NCBI RefSeq assembly: GCF_000524195.1
Contig: NW_020170445.1
Coordinates: 177,130 to 241,129 of the forward strand
DNA length: 64,000 bases
Direction: 5' to 3'
Source: Echinococcus granulosus
Lineage: Eukaryota > Platyhelminthes > Cestoda > Cyclophyllidea > Taeniidae
Positions 10,203 through 25,200 of the stretch are shown piece after piece. Numbering within the stretch: position 1 is the first letter of the stretch; each line of letters opens with the position of its first letter. Both the position numbers and the translations under genes were made by a program. The notes under the pieces were generated by a model, which worked only from the letters and a program-made list of their open reading frames with translations, was not told the DNA's origin and ran no database searches.

Positions 10203-13200
10203 CTAGTGCAAACATCCGGGACGACCGACTGGGGGGTCCGCAGAGGCTGCAGCTGCCGCTGCTGCAGCCGCAGCAGCTGCTGCCGCCGCGACATTCTGCG
10301 CATTCGGTCCTCCCACGCCCGCCGCAACCGCCGGTGCCGCTGTCGGTACTCCACCCACCGCCCCCATCGTCGGACGTGACTGTGGGGGCTGCACCCCAAC
10401 GAGATTGAAGTGGGTGGCAACCCATCGTAATTGCTGCCGATATTCTGCTCGCTGTTGTTGATGCGCTGCTAGCGCAGCAAGATGTTGTTGGTGAGCTTGC
10501 TGCTGCTGCTGCTGGGCTTGTTGCACTTGCTGTTGCTGTTGGGCCATGGCGGCAGCGGCAGCAACAGCAGCTGCGGAGTTGGCATCAGAGACGACATAGA
10601 GATTGAGCGGAGTAGAACCAGCTCCACCGCGGTCGGGATAAGCGGGATAAGCAGCAGCAGCTGTGGGCCACATTGGGTTTTCAGCGTCTACAGAATCGTT
10701 AGTGTTCCAAGCGACTGCAGGAAGTGGTGGGGGTGGAGCTGGTTGGGCTGACGGGGTGGTGGTCTTCATTGATAGAAGGTAGGAGAGAACAGCACCCGTT
10801 CTAGCGCCACTTGGTTGGCCTTGATGACCAACCAATCCGCGTTGCTGTTGCTGCTGCTGTTGTGCCTGTTGCAGAGCATGGGGATGAAGCTGCATCTGTT
10901 GTGCGGGTGGCTGAATGCTCACTGCAGTTGGCTGGGGGAATTGTGGCGGTGGTATGTGATTGCGTGATTGATCTATAAAATAAAGAAGGGCTAAATTACA
11001 CATATCCTTCTCAAGTCCTCAATAAGGAGGTTTAACAAACCAGCTTTCTCCTCCTCCTGATTGGTGTGATGGTGTCCGTTTCCGGAAGTGACTTTGAGCT
11101 GGGCACCGCCTTCGTGGGCAGGGGGGCAGGCGTTGCCATTTCCAGTGGCAACAGAAGCTGCGTTTGTGCCAGCCTCGTTACCGGATATTTTGAGGAGGTT
11201 CCAATCAAAGACAATGTCGTGGGTGAAGTGGTTCTTCTTAAAGAGGTTCCGAAGCAGACGACGCAGGTAGGAGTAATCGGGTTTTGCTTCAAAGTGGAGG
11301 CCCCGACAGTAGCTGAGGTACTCCATCATCTCGGCTAAATAGAGATGCAAAACCTCAAAAATAGGTAACCACTTAAATGGTTGCGAGTAGACAGAAAGTG
11401 TGCCTCACAAGGATAACCGTCGCAGAGGGCCTCAATAGAAGTCTCCATCTTCTTCTCGCAGATGCGTTCATATTTCTGACGTTTGTTGATGGATTTCAAG
11501 CCCTGCCAGGGTAGACTACCACGTAAAAAGTACATCAGCACATAGCCCAGGGATTCCAAATCGTCACGACGCGATTGCTCTGCACAGAAACCCAGAAGGC
11601 GCCTCGATTAGGGAGAGGAAATGGGTTGGCTAGACAGCTGAACAGCCCTCAACAAGCGCGAAAGGGAATGGGAAAAATTCTTCATGGGGACAAAAAAACC
11701 GCATTGAAGACTTCCAGCATATCGATTGACAACATGAATCTTCCATTCAATGGACCAAAATATTGAAAGGTCATTATTCACCAAAAAGGATGGGGAATTT
11801 ACTGAAAAAAAAGTCCAACTGTGAAATGAGTTATGCTGATTGGTTTCAGATTTGCCGTTAAAATTGGTGGTAAATTTCCAACTCACATCAAATTTATTTT
11901 CCAGAAATAATTCATATACATCATCGTCACTTTTACACAAGAAACGAATTTATTACTGATAACGTCAACATTGATATAACCGTGTTGAGAGATTCCCCAA
12001 ATCAACACCTACCTCTTCCTCATATGGTCACATTTAGTTGTTAATGGATGTGTTGATCACACCACATTGGAGTCACGTTTAAAAATAAATAAGTGCCCAA
12101 ATTCTTTGATGAGCTAAAGACCGTATTTAACGAATTCGCAGGATTTTTAGGAATCAGGAGTCTCGAGGCTAACTTCCAGCACTGCCTCAATGTAAGAGAG
12201 GCCTACACAACGCTCTACCTTTTCTCACTGTTCCAAAAGGCCAGAGCATGCGACCAGCAGGGTTCGTTCACTGTATTTATATTAAAATTTATGTTTTACG
12301 TGTTTGTGTCGGTGGAAATGGCACCTGGCGCCAAGATTGAATTCGGGTAACACGACACACGTGCATGCCCAACTACTGGCACCAGAGCGGTGACCTCAAC
12401 TGCATCAGGTTCAAATTTCGCACACCATGTTACTTCACTGTAAATTGTTTGAGGGGGATTCGCTAAGTAGATTAGGTGTATTTGAACCCAAAAAGAAGAT
12501 AGATGTGGGTAGAGAGACAGGTAGGAAGTAAGGTAGCAGGACTAACTACTCAAACGGTGAATTAAAGCTTCTCAACAATTAGAATGGAACAGCGACCACT
12601 TGCGTTTAACGTGGAGGAATCAAATACGTTGACAGTTTACTTACCTTTTTACACAGAAGTGTGAGAGTGCAAACACTAACCACCGTGTCCGGCATCGAAG
12701 AATTCCGTTTGCACTAGTCATCTTCGCCCCTTGGGATAAATCTCTCAGACACCATGTGCAGAGAACCGTGTTATGCAATAAACCGTCTCCCACCTCTCCA
12801 AAAAAGGGAGAACTAATTGTCAGTCTAGCAACTACTTTAGTCCACATTTCAGTGCTTGTCTGGGAAGTTTGACACACTCCCCTTTTCTCCAGAGCGAAAC
12901 TACTTATTCGATGTGGGACAGCCATTGAACGTGCGACAAGAGGAAAAGTACATCCAACAAGTAACAAGTGGATGTGTGTGTGCAGGTGTGCATGAATGCG
13001 CTCACTCGCTTGCACTGTTTCTGGCCAATGCTGCTGCCACTGCCAAGGTGACTCACCGGCAGAGACGGCAGCAGTATCACCGACATCATCATCACCATCA
13101 TTAGCGCCGCTACTACCACCTCCGCCACCACCACTACTGGGATGTAAAGTGGGTTCGCAGAAAAATTGCTGCACCGACAGCTACCAGAGGCGCCACTATC

Positions 13201-16200
13201 ATGAAGGTTGCCAAGTGGTAAAAATTTACCACTATAATGGAAAAGAATGGAATGGTAGAATGGAATAGACACTTGGTTAAAGAAGAAATGAAGAAGAGGC
13301 GGAATGATGCTTCATTCTGCAGAAATGGATGCAGTGATTGCATTATTACTAGATTTAGCACCTCATTCAAGGTTAATTTAAACATCAATCAGAAAACAAC
13401 AGCTCAGCGGTTAACTTGGTAAGAATACCCACCCAGTAATCGCGTTTAGATCAATCCCCTCAACCCTAAATAATACACTTTACCGATGCAAAAAAGATGA
13501 TTATGATCGATGGGAACCTTCAAGGTATCCTCATATCTCAGTGCTTTATAATGCCACTTCATAATTCATTAATTTTACGATTGATAGATGTCCCCAGATT
13601 TTACATGACCCACCACTACTACCACTACAGATCTCGGTCACCTCTCGTTGCGTCCTGAACTTCAAATATGTCATTCTAACAGATTCCACTCATTACAGGG
13701 GAGTAAATTAGCTAATCTGAAGCAAGACAGCGATCAGGAGAAATTCGCGCTAGGTGGGAAAAAAAATTATTTCAACCAAATGCACTCGACCAATCAAAAG
13801 CCAGCCGCTTTGGTAAATCTGAAAGTAGAGTGCATGGCAGGTTCTTCGTCAAAAAAAGGCACAAATACAGATCCATCAGCGACTCGACCAGAAGGGAAGC
13901 ACGCACTTCACTGGGAAAGAGATGAGCACAACAGACCATCTATAGGTTAGGAAGAAAAAACAGTTTCCGATAGGGTCTGTACTTGCGTCTTCAGCTTGCT
14001 CGGCCTTGGAGGTGAACAACAAATGCAGTCCATTTAGGGCGGATAAATATTAGATACCAACCACATCCCTCGACTAACCTATGTATAATGCCATCCTAAA
14101 ATAACCAAATCAGACATGTATTTGACCTGGAAGCGGCGGAAGGCCCTGTGAGAGTCTTGAGGACCCTTGGACAGCCAATACCGGTGCTCAAATAGATTTC
14201 ACCAATGAAAATCAGCCAATCAATTGATCTGGGGAGAGAATACATGATGAGTGCCGAAAAAAATCCTGGGAATCATTGCTTTCCTCCAAAGAAAAGGCCT
14301 GACCGAAGTACGGCAATCCCGAAAGCTAAACATTGGATCGAACTAGAGGGAAAAAAGGCACAAAAGAGACGGAGGCAATTTTAAAATGACAAAGTGACAC
14401 AGCGACCTCTGAACACACGAAAGTACCAAAATTTTTGGCGCCGCGGTTACACATACACTGCCCACCGAGTCAAAAACAATGAAAGGCAAAATTGCGACGT
14501 TTTTTTCTCCCCCCCTACAAGGCCACGCTAATTTTAAAGTAAAAAAAGCAAATTTTAGATTAATATTTGAGCTACTACGATGACATCCCATTCGTTAGAA
14601 GGAAAAAAAGGGAGCAGATTATGTCAAAAAATGTTACTGCAATTGATATTCGATATGCGAGTTTGTTCATTTTTGGAGGCAAATTTTGAACTCTGATGTT
14701 TATAACTCCCAAAAAATCTCCACTTGATTGATAGGCAGTTGCCTTCATCGGAGAGGGAAAAGGAAAATGACCCACTATTGCTGGCAAAGTTGCTTTGACT
14801 TTAGAAAGCGAACAAATTGAGAACGAATACTATCATAAAATGCAAGTCAGCCTTTTTCTCCACCAATTTAAATTAAATGAAGTAGAAAGAGGAAAAGAGG
14901 AAAGGTATTTGTCATTCATCTCATAAAAGGAGCGGGTGAATGCAAAAGGAGGCAAAAGAGGCAGCCTAGTGTGAAAATGTCCGCAAAACTTGTGTAGAGG
15001 GGAAAAGAAAAGTGATTTATGACAGCAGAGGATGATTCACATTCGAGTGAAAATCGTCACGGACACGCAAAGATGATTAAAGATGTGAGGAAATTAAAGA
15101 AGGTCTTCCAATTGCTATGATGCTACAATTGCGCACATTTTGCGTACCGGTAGTGGACGCCGGCGCTTAGTGTCTAGGTAACCAAACAAATTTTTGGAAT
15201 TTTGTAAGAAAAAAAATAATAGGAAGGATATGCTGCCACATCCGCATACCCTGCACTATCGTGAGGCTAGTTCTTCAAGTTTTGTTTATCACCTCTGCTT
15301 GCGGGTGCACAATTAGGTGTTCATCATATTTGAGGCGGAATAAACCGTTAGAAAATGAAAGCAGGACCAACTGAGAGGTGACCGGGACCAGGCTATGCCT
15401 GCCCCCGGCACCAGCGGAATTAACGGACACCTTGTGTTTCAGTAAGAAGGGACTTCAAACTATCTATTGAGGGAATATTGTACTGTAAAGGGGGGAGAGA
15501 AGGCTTTGCGAATTATTCCCCACTTATTCAGTTTTACCGGGGCAAAATAACAAAACCTTGCGTTTCTGTACGCTAGCTTGATTAACAAACGCTAAGAAAT
15601 CTTTAGGAAACTTTTAACCATGGTTAGAGGCGCATTCTAACTAGTCGCCATTGTAAAGCTCATTCAGAGAAGGAATGAAAAATAAGGGACTGAGCAACAA
15701 ATTTTGAGAGAAAGACATCTCATTAAAGAGTCGGCCTTAATAGCGAGACAGGTTAAGACTCTCAAGTTCGGTTTCGACTCAGTGAAGGAACGCCTTAAAA
15801 CAGAGGTAAAGCCAACTCCTTCATTTTATGACTTACCAATTCCGAGGTGGGTGTTAATACTGGCGTAGCGAGCAGTACCGGTGAGGTTCTTATTCTCCCG
15901 GTAGGGGATGTGCAGGTGAGTGCGTGGATCGCGATACCGCTTGGCCAGACCAAAGTCGATGAAGTAGACCACGTTGCCGCGCTTCCCGAGACCCATCAAG
16001 AAATTGTCCGGCTTGATGTCCCTGTTCAAAGCACACACAAAAAGAGATTGCTTGGACATGAGAAAACGAGCTTCATTTTCTTGGTATATCAAACGGGAGT
16101 GTCACAGCGATTAAAGAACTTGCGATAAATTCTGGTCCAAGTGGAATCCATAAAGACAGTCATATCTAGACTACTTAGAACCTCACTGAACCCATGTCCG

Positions 16201-19200
16201 CTGAAACTAGCATCTCTTAGTTAACAAGTTTTGGGGTAGGCTATTGAATTCTGAATGGACAAGAGAAGGAGAGCTCATGGTTATTTCACCTGGTGACAGG
16301 GCTACAGTAACTCGTTCATTCAATTCGACTATCCCTGCTTCTTTACTTCTTTAACTTCCCGTTTGTAATGGGTGAACCAAAAAGGCTTGTCAAAGCCTGC
16401 TGTGGTTAATGCGAACGCAGCTGGAGATGATGAATGGACGGATCAAGGAAAAATATACGGAACCGGGAGAAACGAGTAATTAAGTACTTCTATGACGGGT
16501 GAATGAATCCAAGGTGGGAAGATGATGGTGATAATGAGGGATGGACCAATGGTTGATGAAAACGATGGGTGGTTTTATGTATGGGAAGCATATGAAAAAC
16601 CAAAATAAATGAATGGATGGGTCAGAAAAGGACTGGCACATGAAGGAGAGTCAAGGGCTAATGGATTTTAAATGGATGAAAGGAGTAAGAAGGTACAGAA
16701 GAACCCTTTTTTCTGTCTAGTGAGAATGCGGTAACAACCAAGGCTTGAGTACTCCAATCCCCCCTTTCCTTCTTCCACCAATCCATTTGATTGGAGTGCC
16801 CACTGTGATCCATCATTCAAACATTATGAGAAGTAAAGGAATGATGACGACAACAGCCAATCCGCTCCGCCTCCTCCAGCTTAGTTGCCTACCTCGGCCA
16901 TTGGCAATGTAATCAACATGAACTACTGGCGTTTGCCGAACGCTGCTACTGCCGATTCACAGATGAATGAACGCAGCAGGAATGGATGTGTGGGCGGATC
17001 AGGGAATGATAAGTGGATAAATAAGCAAATGTAAGAATAGGCGGATTGTGGATGGATAGAGCTGAAGGGTAAGGACGAATGGGATGGATCCGATAAGGAG
17101 AGATGGAAATAAACCCGGCTGGAATCAAACGAAATCTCGCCATTGCGGTTTTTTCCTGTCTGATACGAAGAGAATTTTGTATTGAGCCTCCCTCCTTCAC
17201 CCTTTTGACTCTTTGGTTTAGTCACTCGAGGTAGTCGAATAACCTGCCTTTGTAAAGCACACAGAGATAATTCCAACTGTATCTATACCGTTGTCACCAT
17301 CTCTCAAGCGATGATCTGTCAAAAGAGATGGACGAGTGAAGTAATCCGTGCAGGAGTAAGGAATGTACGATGACGAATCACAAGAGGAGAGAAGAATATT
17401 AGGTGGGAATCGCCTACAGCATGTAAGGGGAGCAGTGATTTCTTTCACATAGCAAGAAAGATCCTGTGGTATCTAACAAAAATTGGTTAAATTCCCAAGG
17501 AAGTGAAACGCTTTCAATGAACCCTCAAAAGTTTGTTTACCTATCTTTCCGGATTTTTGCTTCAAATGGTTGATCTGGTACCGCTTGTTGGCTATTCCTA
17601 ATGCTTCAAATTCGTGCGCAGTTTAAAATGAATGAAGAGACCTGAAATGGACAAGAATTAATTGGGAAAGGATGGAGAGATTGCGGAAAAGAAAAGCGAA
17701 TTCAGAGAGGATAGGTTAGGCGTGGGGAGATCCAACATGGAATAATGGATAGACTGGATACAGCTTAAGAACGAGGAGACAAACCTGCGGTGGCTTTCAG
17801 CAGGTGACCGCGGTTTGAATGAATCACGTGTTTCGTTGTCAGGTCTAAAGTCGCCTGACAAACATTTTTCTTTTATCAGCTGTTATTTTAAGGTGTCTAT
17901 GCAGCGCTATGGTAGAATTTACTGACACCAGAACTGACTTCAGCGCCCGACGCCTAGACTGCAGCCAGGTTGTGATCAAAAAGCAAGCTAATCTGTGACA
18001 TGACCCTCAAGGAATCAGGATTTGATTGACTGGTGCATTAAAGTTACTACCGTGGGTGACATTTGGGAGGGATACAAGCAATGATGCTTAATTAAAGGTT
18101 GTAGCTGAGGCTTAAAAACCTAAGTTATCAGGACAAGGAGATGTGAAAAAGAAAAAAACGGCTTTTGAATAGTTCCGTTGTAAAAAAACCAAAAAAAAAA
18201 GAACTGCGGTTCAGTGGAGCGGATAGCTGAAGGAAAAGTCCCATTCCGGAGGGCACTTTTGATATTAAAAGTGGGCCACTTGTTAAGTGGGACAGATGAG
18301 CTGAGAATAAGGTGGACAATGAGGCCAAAGCAGTTGCAATCAGCCAGTCAATCCACCTATCCAGAATTCATTCAAACCATAGTCACTCCTTCCTTACCCC
18401 ACAATGGATCGCATCTATTTGGTTATTCATCCACTCAGGACCTACCTCGACCTTCCATCCACTCATGTCTGCCCGTTCACTCATCCATCAAACTCAGGCT
18501 ACACACCAGTTAACTTTAGCGGCCGAATCACTTAAAACCACAAATTGCCAAGACAGATGAGTAAATAACTTTGACAGCAAGAGATAAACGGAAGCAAAAA
18601 GAAGACCCCAACCATGATAGTTACTGACATACATAGAGGCGGCGAATCATGTCAACGCGTCAAACAACTAGGTTTGGTGGTATTCCCACTGGAGTAATTG
18701 ACAAGATGATGGTTGGCAGACTTCAGACAAATTACCCTTCTGTTTTTCTTTTCACCGTCTCACCTTAGTCCTATAAGAAACCGGAGACAACATTAAGGAC
18801 TCGCTATCATCACATGATATTTTGTCAGAAAATATATCACACTGTCAGAAGAGATTTGATTACAGCTGACAGTACGCGTGGCTGAACAGGAGACAAAATT
18901 TATGCGCCTAAAAGAAACGTTATTTAATAAGGTGACTTCGAGATTCGGTAACATGATCCAGGTTTAACCAACTGCTAGTTCTCCGCTGAAACAATTCGAG
19001 CCAGTAATGAAACGCTGATGGTAAGTGATGAGGGAACTACGAGGTCGATCAACGCAACCACGCGGTGGTAAACCCAGACCCAGAACATGGCTGCAACAGA
19101 TGCCCTGGTGATAAAAGGGCCCACGACACATCGGTGACGCTAGCAGCGAAAGTGTCTTAAAAGTTTACTTTTTCTTGCCCAGAAAAAAATCGCCTGTCAG

Positions 19201-22200
19201 CCCACCGGTCAAAATCCCTGAAGTTGAGAATGCAAATCGGTTGTGTGGCCACATTAAAAACGGAGTGGAAACTCTTTCACTTTTCCTTCAAAGTGACCCA
19301 TATTATGTCAAAATAAAATTAGAAGTACCTTTACCAATAAATAAGTAACCACTACTATGTGCAAAGAGAAGGGGAATTTGACTGCAGTTGTCCAATGCGC
19401 TATAAATAGGGGGCTGAACATGACACCACGAATTCTCGGACTAACGAACATAAAAGTGTCCTAGCACATGGAACGCCGTTTCGCACCCATTTGAAAGTCA
19501 TACATCAAGCATCACAAAAAAACAAACATAGAAGGCCGTTGAATTGTTGTTTAGATGAAGCAGGAATAAATATTAAAAAAGAAGTGAAGTAAATTCCTCA
19601 CTAGTATAAATGAATTACAAGAAAATGCGGTTGCTGGTGGAGGGAATTTGACGATTTAAAGAAGGATGTTATACGACTAACTTGAAGGTGGGAAATGGAG
19701 TGGTGCAATAGGAAACCAGATCGCGTAGCACAGAAAGAGACCAACTATCTAGTCTGGGCATTTGATGAACACATTACTAGGGTCGCCCCACCACATTCAC
19801 TTATCTGGTTTACAGTTCTTACTCTATACCTATCCTCCCTGGACCACCAAAAGTCATACGCCTGCTTAGCCTGTATAAAACTCAACTAATGCGCTCGCAG
19901 CACATGATTTTGTGCAACTACGGCTAGTATGAACTGACGAAGAACACATGTCACATGTACGTGACGCTGGTTGCGGACCTATTAATTATAGCAATGCTAA
20001 ACTGTTCAAAGAGGTGAGAGAAATGAGGATCTGCAGTAGAATGAAGATATGAAAACTCACCGATGAATAAAGTTGCGACTGTGCATATACTCAATACGCA
20101 TGAGAATTTGATCGGCTAGGAGGATGACTGTTTTAAGTCGAAAACGACGACCGCAAAAATTAAAGAGGTCCTCTAAACTTGGGCCCAGCAGCTGCATCAC
20201 CAGCACATTGTAGTCGCCTTCCTTGCCGACCCACTTCAGCGTAGGAATGCCAACTGTAGAACAAAAAAGCATAACGGAGGTAAGGGGGATTGTAATGTGT
20301 TGTGGAGTCACTTTAGTGCGAACGACTCATTAACTTAGATGAGTCAGTATCGAGGGAGATTTGACCTAAAAGAGGCCCTTGTGGGGATCGTGAAAATCTC
20401 TATCTGTCTATGACTTCAACTCGGGCGTATCCACTCATCTATTCAGGTCCATTAGTCCGTACATTCATATCAATTCAATCTAACTTAATCATCTATGCTA
20501 CTATTTCTCTAAGCCCTTCCAGAAGTCTGCCGACGAAACTACTTATTCACGGGTAGCTGGAATCAAGACAGGCATTTCCCAATTAATTAATCTACGAAAT
20601 CTGGACCCAAGCGTTCTGACAAACTGTTCAAATGCCACCTTGTGGAATCACAAATGGATCCCAAACTGCTGATCAACTACCACACGGCGCCTAATCAGAT
20701 GATGGAAGAGATGAAAATGTCAACAGAAACGTTATGGAGTGCACTCGCACACACTCACACACACAAACACACGAAGCAAACACATTATCATGCCAGGGCG
20801 CGTAAACACATAAGACTCACATCCGCCCTGGAGTATTCGGTAGATCTTCGCCTCGATCAACAACTGAGGATGCTTCGCGTTGACGCATTCTAGTTTTATA
20901 GCCACCTCCTGGTTATCCGTCACATCGGTGCCTGAAAAGTCGCAAAAGAAAACTAGATGGTAGTTAGGCACGATAATGATCGGTTGTATCTGGTCACCAG
21001 ACTCACCACGTATTTTGACAACTAAAAGACAAGAATCATAGATGGAATTGGCACTCCGTGTTGGCAAGGCTACACTAGACATCGCGTAAACATATGCACT
21101 AGGGTTGACAAGGGGACAAATAAAACGTGCGCGTATTTCGTTTAATTGAAAAACGATAAGGCTTAGCCGTACTTCGAATTTTACAAACACCACTTTAGAA
21201 GGCTCGAGGGAAGGAGGAAAAAAGAGAATATTTTTCCTCAACTATATTACATTAAACCAAGACTGTGAATTGAGAAGAAAAAGGAGAACAAGAAACTTTT
21301 ATTCGATTAGGAAGTAAAAGAAGGGGAAACCCGTTTGACATCTTACTCAATGTCGGTGTAATCTAGATAAGATCGTCTTATAAACACAAAAAAAGTAGAC
21401 AAAATAATGTTCTTAATGAAACAGGAAACAACGGTGAGTGAAGCCTGCAAATGCGGTATCCACTTTTCCAGGGTGCAAGGAGCTGTCAAAACATCCAGGT
21501 TAATGGATAGTACACATGCATTTAGGTAAAGGAAGTCAGTGTGCTCCCAAAGCACCCGTCTACTTGCAAACAAATGTTCTCATGTAAACAATCGACATAC
21601 GACGTATATTCACTATAAGGCTGAAGGTAGTAATGACAGGTGAATGCGGTCAAGATTTACGAGATGCTGAAGTACCGTTCGAAAAGAAAGCTTTGCAACT
21701 TTAGGAGAAATCATTGCAGCTACAATCAACTCATTCGACTTCTGCCATGGTGACCGACACCGAGAAATAATTACAGGCATCGTTGCGGACGACGCCCATA
21801 AAAAAGTGAAGTTGCGTGATCTGATTTATTTCACTTATCCACGATTCGGCCTCCAAAACGATAGCACGGGAATCTGCTCACGGCATTACCAACGTAACCA
21901 AACCCACGACCCTTCTCAAATTACCAATTCTACTTTTACAGAAAAAAAAAGCAAGTCTATTTTTGACCACTAACAATATCTTGAATGACAACCACTTGTC
22001 ACTATTTCCGTGGTGAAACGAAATAAGACACGACAGAGAGGAGAGAGAATAGGAAAAGAAACTAACAAAACAGTTGACTGATTTGCGTGAGAAGTTTCGT
22101 TCAAGCTGAGAGATTTGAACCTGGAAGGTAAGCTAAGAGCCACGTAGAAGACAGAAGTGAGCTGAGGAAAAAATGGATAAAGTAGAAGTCAGGTAATCTG

Positions 22201-25200
22201 TTTATTCGTCACAAGCTCACTTGCCTATCCCGACTTCACTTTCCCATTCAATTCCGACTTATTTCATCTATCCATTTATGTGTATGCTCTAACTTTGGAA
22301 TGGAGTCGGCTAAAGTGAAGACCGACCATCATTCCTTACGTCTATCAATCCCCAAACTAGCTGATAATTGGAAACAGCGAGGTTCGACCAACGCTATCAC
22401 CGCTCCGCCCATTTAGGGAGAAACAATAAGAGGGTGAGGGAAAAGTAAGGGAATTTAAATGTAAACCGGAGAACAAGCGACCGAGTGGACGAATGAACAA
22501 GCAGAGTCAAGCATCACCAAAGGAAAACATTGATCCACCCCCCCTGTTTTCTTGTCTGCCTTTTTACCTCCCCAAAAACAGATCACCGCGACCAAGATGG
22601 CCAAACAGCGTCACGCCATTCGACTGGTCGTCCCCTGCCCCATTCATCTTATTTAGTTGGACCAGAACGACACCGTGCGCTTGATCACACCTCTTCAAAC
22701 TCTGTATATTTAGGTAGACGTTCTTTGGTAACATACTAGTCCTGTTAACCCTCCTCGCCTCCCCGCCACCCTCCCTTCCGCAAGGTGAATTCAAGTGCTA
22801 TATTAGCGCTACTATTCTAAGTTCGACGGCTGCATACAACTCCTTACACGCCATAGAAGGAAGAAATATGCTGTAGATGGCTGAATTTGTGGCAACCCAA
22901 AAACATAACCGAGCTGTATCTAGAGCCACACAACAACAACTTTACATTCAAAGTCAAAATCCCGTCAACTGAGGAGCAAAATAACAGCCAACATAGTTTA
23001 GAAAACAACGATGTCACCGAAACAGTAGATCACAAGGGAAGGAAGGAAGAGGATGTTATTAGTGTGACAAGACAGCTGACCGGGCATAAACAAAGTAAAG
23101 GAGGCAATGACGACCGTGATGGTATTAGCGGAAAAGTGAAAGCGGTGAACACAACGTAGGTGTAGGCGCAATCGAACGCCACGTAGGCACGCACACACGA
23201 CCCATCCACAGGCTAGGTTTGGCCTAACCCAGTTCATCTTCTCCTGACTGCTTATTTGGCCTCCTAAATGGCCACCTTTTACAGAGTGCGACCTTGACCA
23301 GGGCCTGGACACGGGTCTGTCTACCACTTGCCACTCTACCTCTTTAATGGTGTGTTTACACGGCACCGTTTAAGCACAGCCGAATGCCAGAGTTGGAGGA
23401 TTTTGAAAAGTGATGTTATCGAATAGTGTGGTGACTGTAGAAAAGGTGACGGACTTCCCCCAGCCCTCTCCGAAGTGATGCACCGTGATATGAATTGGTG
23501 ATCGAAAAAACCGACCAAAAGTGCATCGACAACGGCTAGATACCAAAATTCTAATTAATCCCAAGGTTTGCACAAAGAAACTTTTCCCTATGGCCTCCAG
23601 AATTCATGGGCTACGATAATCGAAATACTAGAGATCGACTTGAGGAAAAATAGTCGAATATACTGGTAATGCATAAGGAAAAGAGAAAACCGCCACCTCT
23701 ATGGACGAAAGCTGCTTCAAACTCGGGAGATATGAAAAGAATCTCCATTTCTGAGGTTTAATTAGAGAAGTACCAACTTAAAGAATTCAAGCAATACGAC
23801 AACTAAGCCACAGGAAAGTAAGCACTGTAACCTGACTTTGGGCATAAATCACCACCGATAAGTGAAGTCGCAACTATCGAAATGTACTCCAGATGTAAAA
23901 TTCGAAATAAAACCTATCTTTCTGGGATAAATTGATACGGTGATCGAAAAACGTGGAGTGGAGAGCGTTTGTAAGAGAGGTGAGAGGCCTAACCTCCTTG
24001 CAACACTGAGTGACATGACTGATGCGTAAATCACACAAAAAAAAGCACCGGCAATGCTTGAGAGACGCAGACAGTCCTACAGGTGGGATAAAACACGTCT
24101 TTTCTAGTATATTTCTAGAGTTCATGCAACACGGAGAATTGTTCAAAGAGATATAAGAGCTCGCGCATATAAGGTAGCTTGGAGGCATACAGCGCGACAG
24201 GTTAAGGGTGGGGAGTTCAACCTATCGTTGATTTGGTTGATGCATGCGCAATTCAAGGTAATACCTCGAACGAAAAGCAAACAATTCGCCAATAGTATCA
24301 AAACAGATAAACGATTTATACAGGCTAAGAAAGCTCCATCAACAACGCGTCAGAATTTATGAAGTTAAAGTCGCCTCATGTTTCGAGGCATAACAAGGTA
24401 TTATTGCTCAATATTAGGCCACAAACCGAAGTAGACGCTGGTACTGACTAGGGCCTGACCACTTCGTCAAAACGCATCCCTTTTTGACACTGGCAATTAT
24501 GACAAAGAGAATGTGTAGTTGCCTATTTTGACTATTCCGCCTTCCAGAAAGTTCGAATTTGTCGTTAAAAATGACGAATGCAGTGACCATGAACAATGTA
24601 AGGCAGTCACCACCAGCCTCCAGAATGTGTGCCACGTGTTTGTTGAGATCAGCTAACCAATAGCTGACTGCAAAAACTCGTGTTACAAGCGGGCTGCTGG
24701 ATATTCTCGACCTATTACGTCTATTTTAATCATAGAATAGCAGATGAAAGAGACAAACCATTAAGGATAGTCGGTGTCACATCAATGCAATAAAACCTCC
24801 AGATTGTGATTATCAATCTGCCTTTGCATTAACGACCGCTCACACATGCTGACGATAGAGCAGAACGATGTGAAATGGCGTTAGTGAGCTTGCAATGACC
24901 GTAAAAACGGTGAAGGAATTACCATCATTTCACCCTAAAATTAGACCGAACCGTGCACCCACAGGGTGGGCAAAATCTTTGTACAGATCTCAATTTTCGC
25001 GCTGATTCACCCACAGACAGTCTGATTCGGAAAAAAATAACGAATCCGTGGGAGTGGCACCTTAGATTAGCCAAATAAACTCGCCACAGCTCAGATACAA
25101 TGCAGTTACTTTTGCACACACGAAATGGCCGCACAATTGCCAGTCCAGCGGAGGTTGAAATGATCGTTTACGTTAGGTGCTAAGTCAATAAAATCAGACT

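Noticed and set aside
10106..10425. Plus-strand open frames opposite the CK1 tail
   Set aside because: Shadows of the GC-rich Ala/Gln coding tract of the last CK1 exon.
12360..12425. Possible tRNA-like segment with a GGTTCAAAT box
   Set aside because: No matching acceptor stem, D arm or anticodon arm could be laid out around it.
12641..13272. Open frames with His, Pro, Gly and Ser runs on both strands
   Set aside because: They arise from a CAT/CCA/CCG simple-sequence tract in a CK1 intron.
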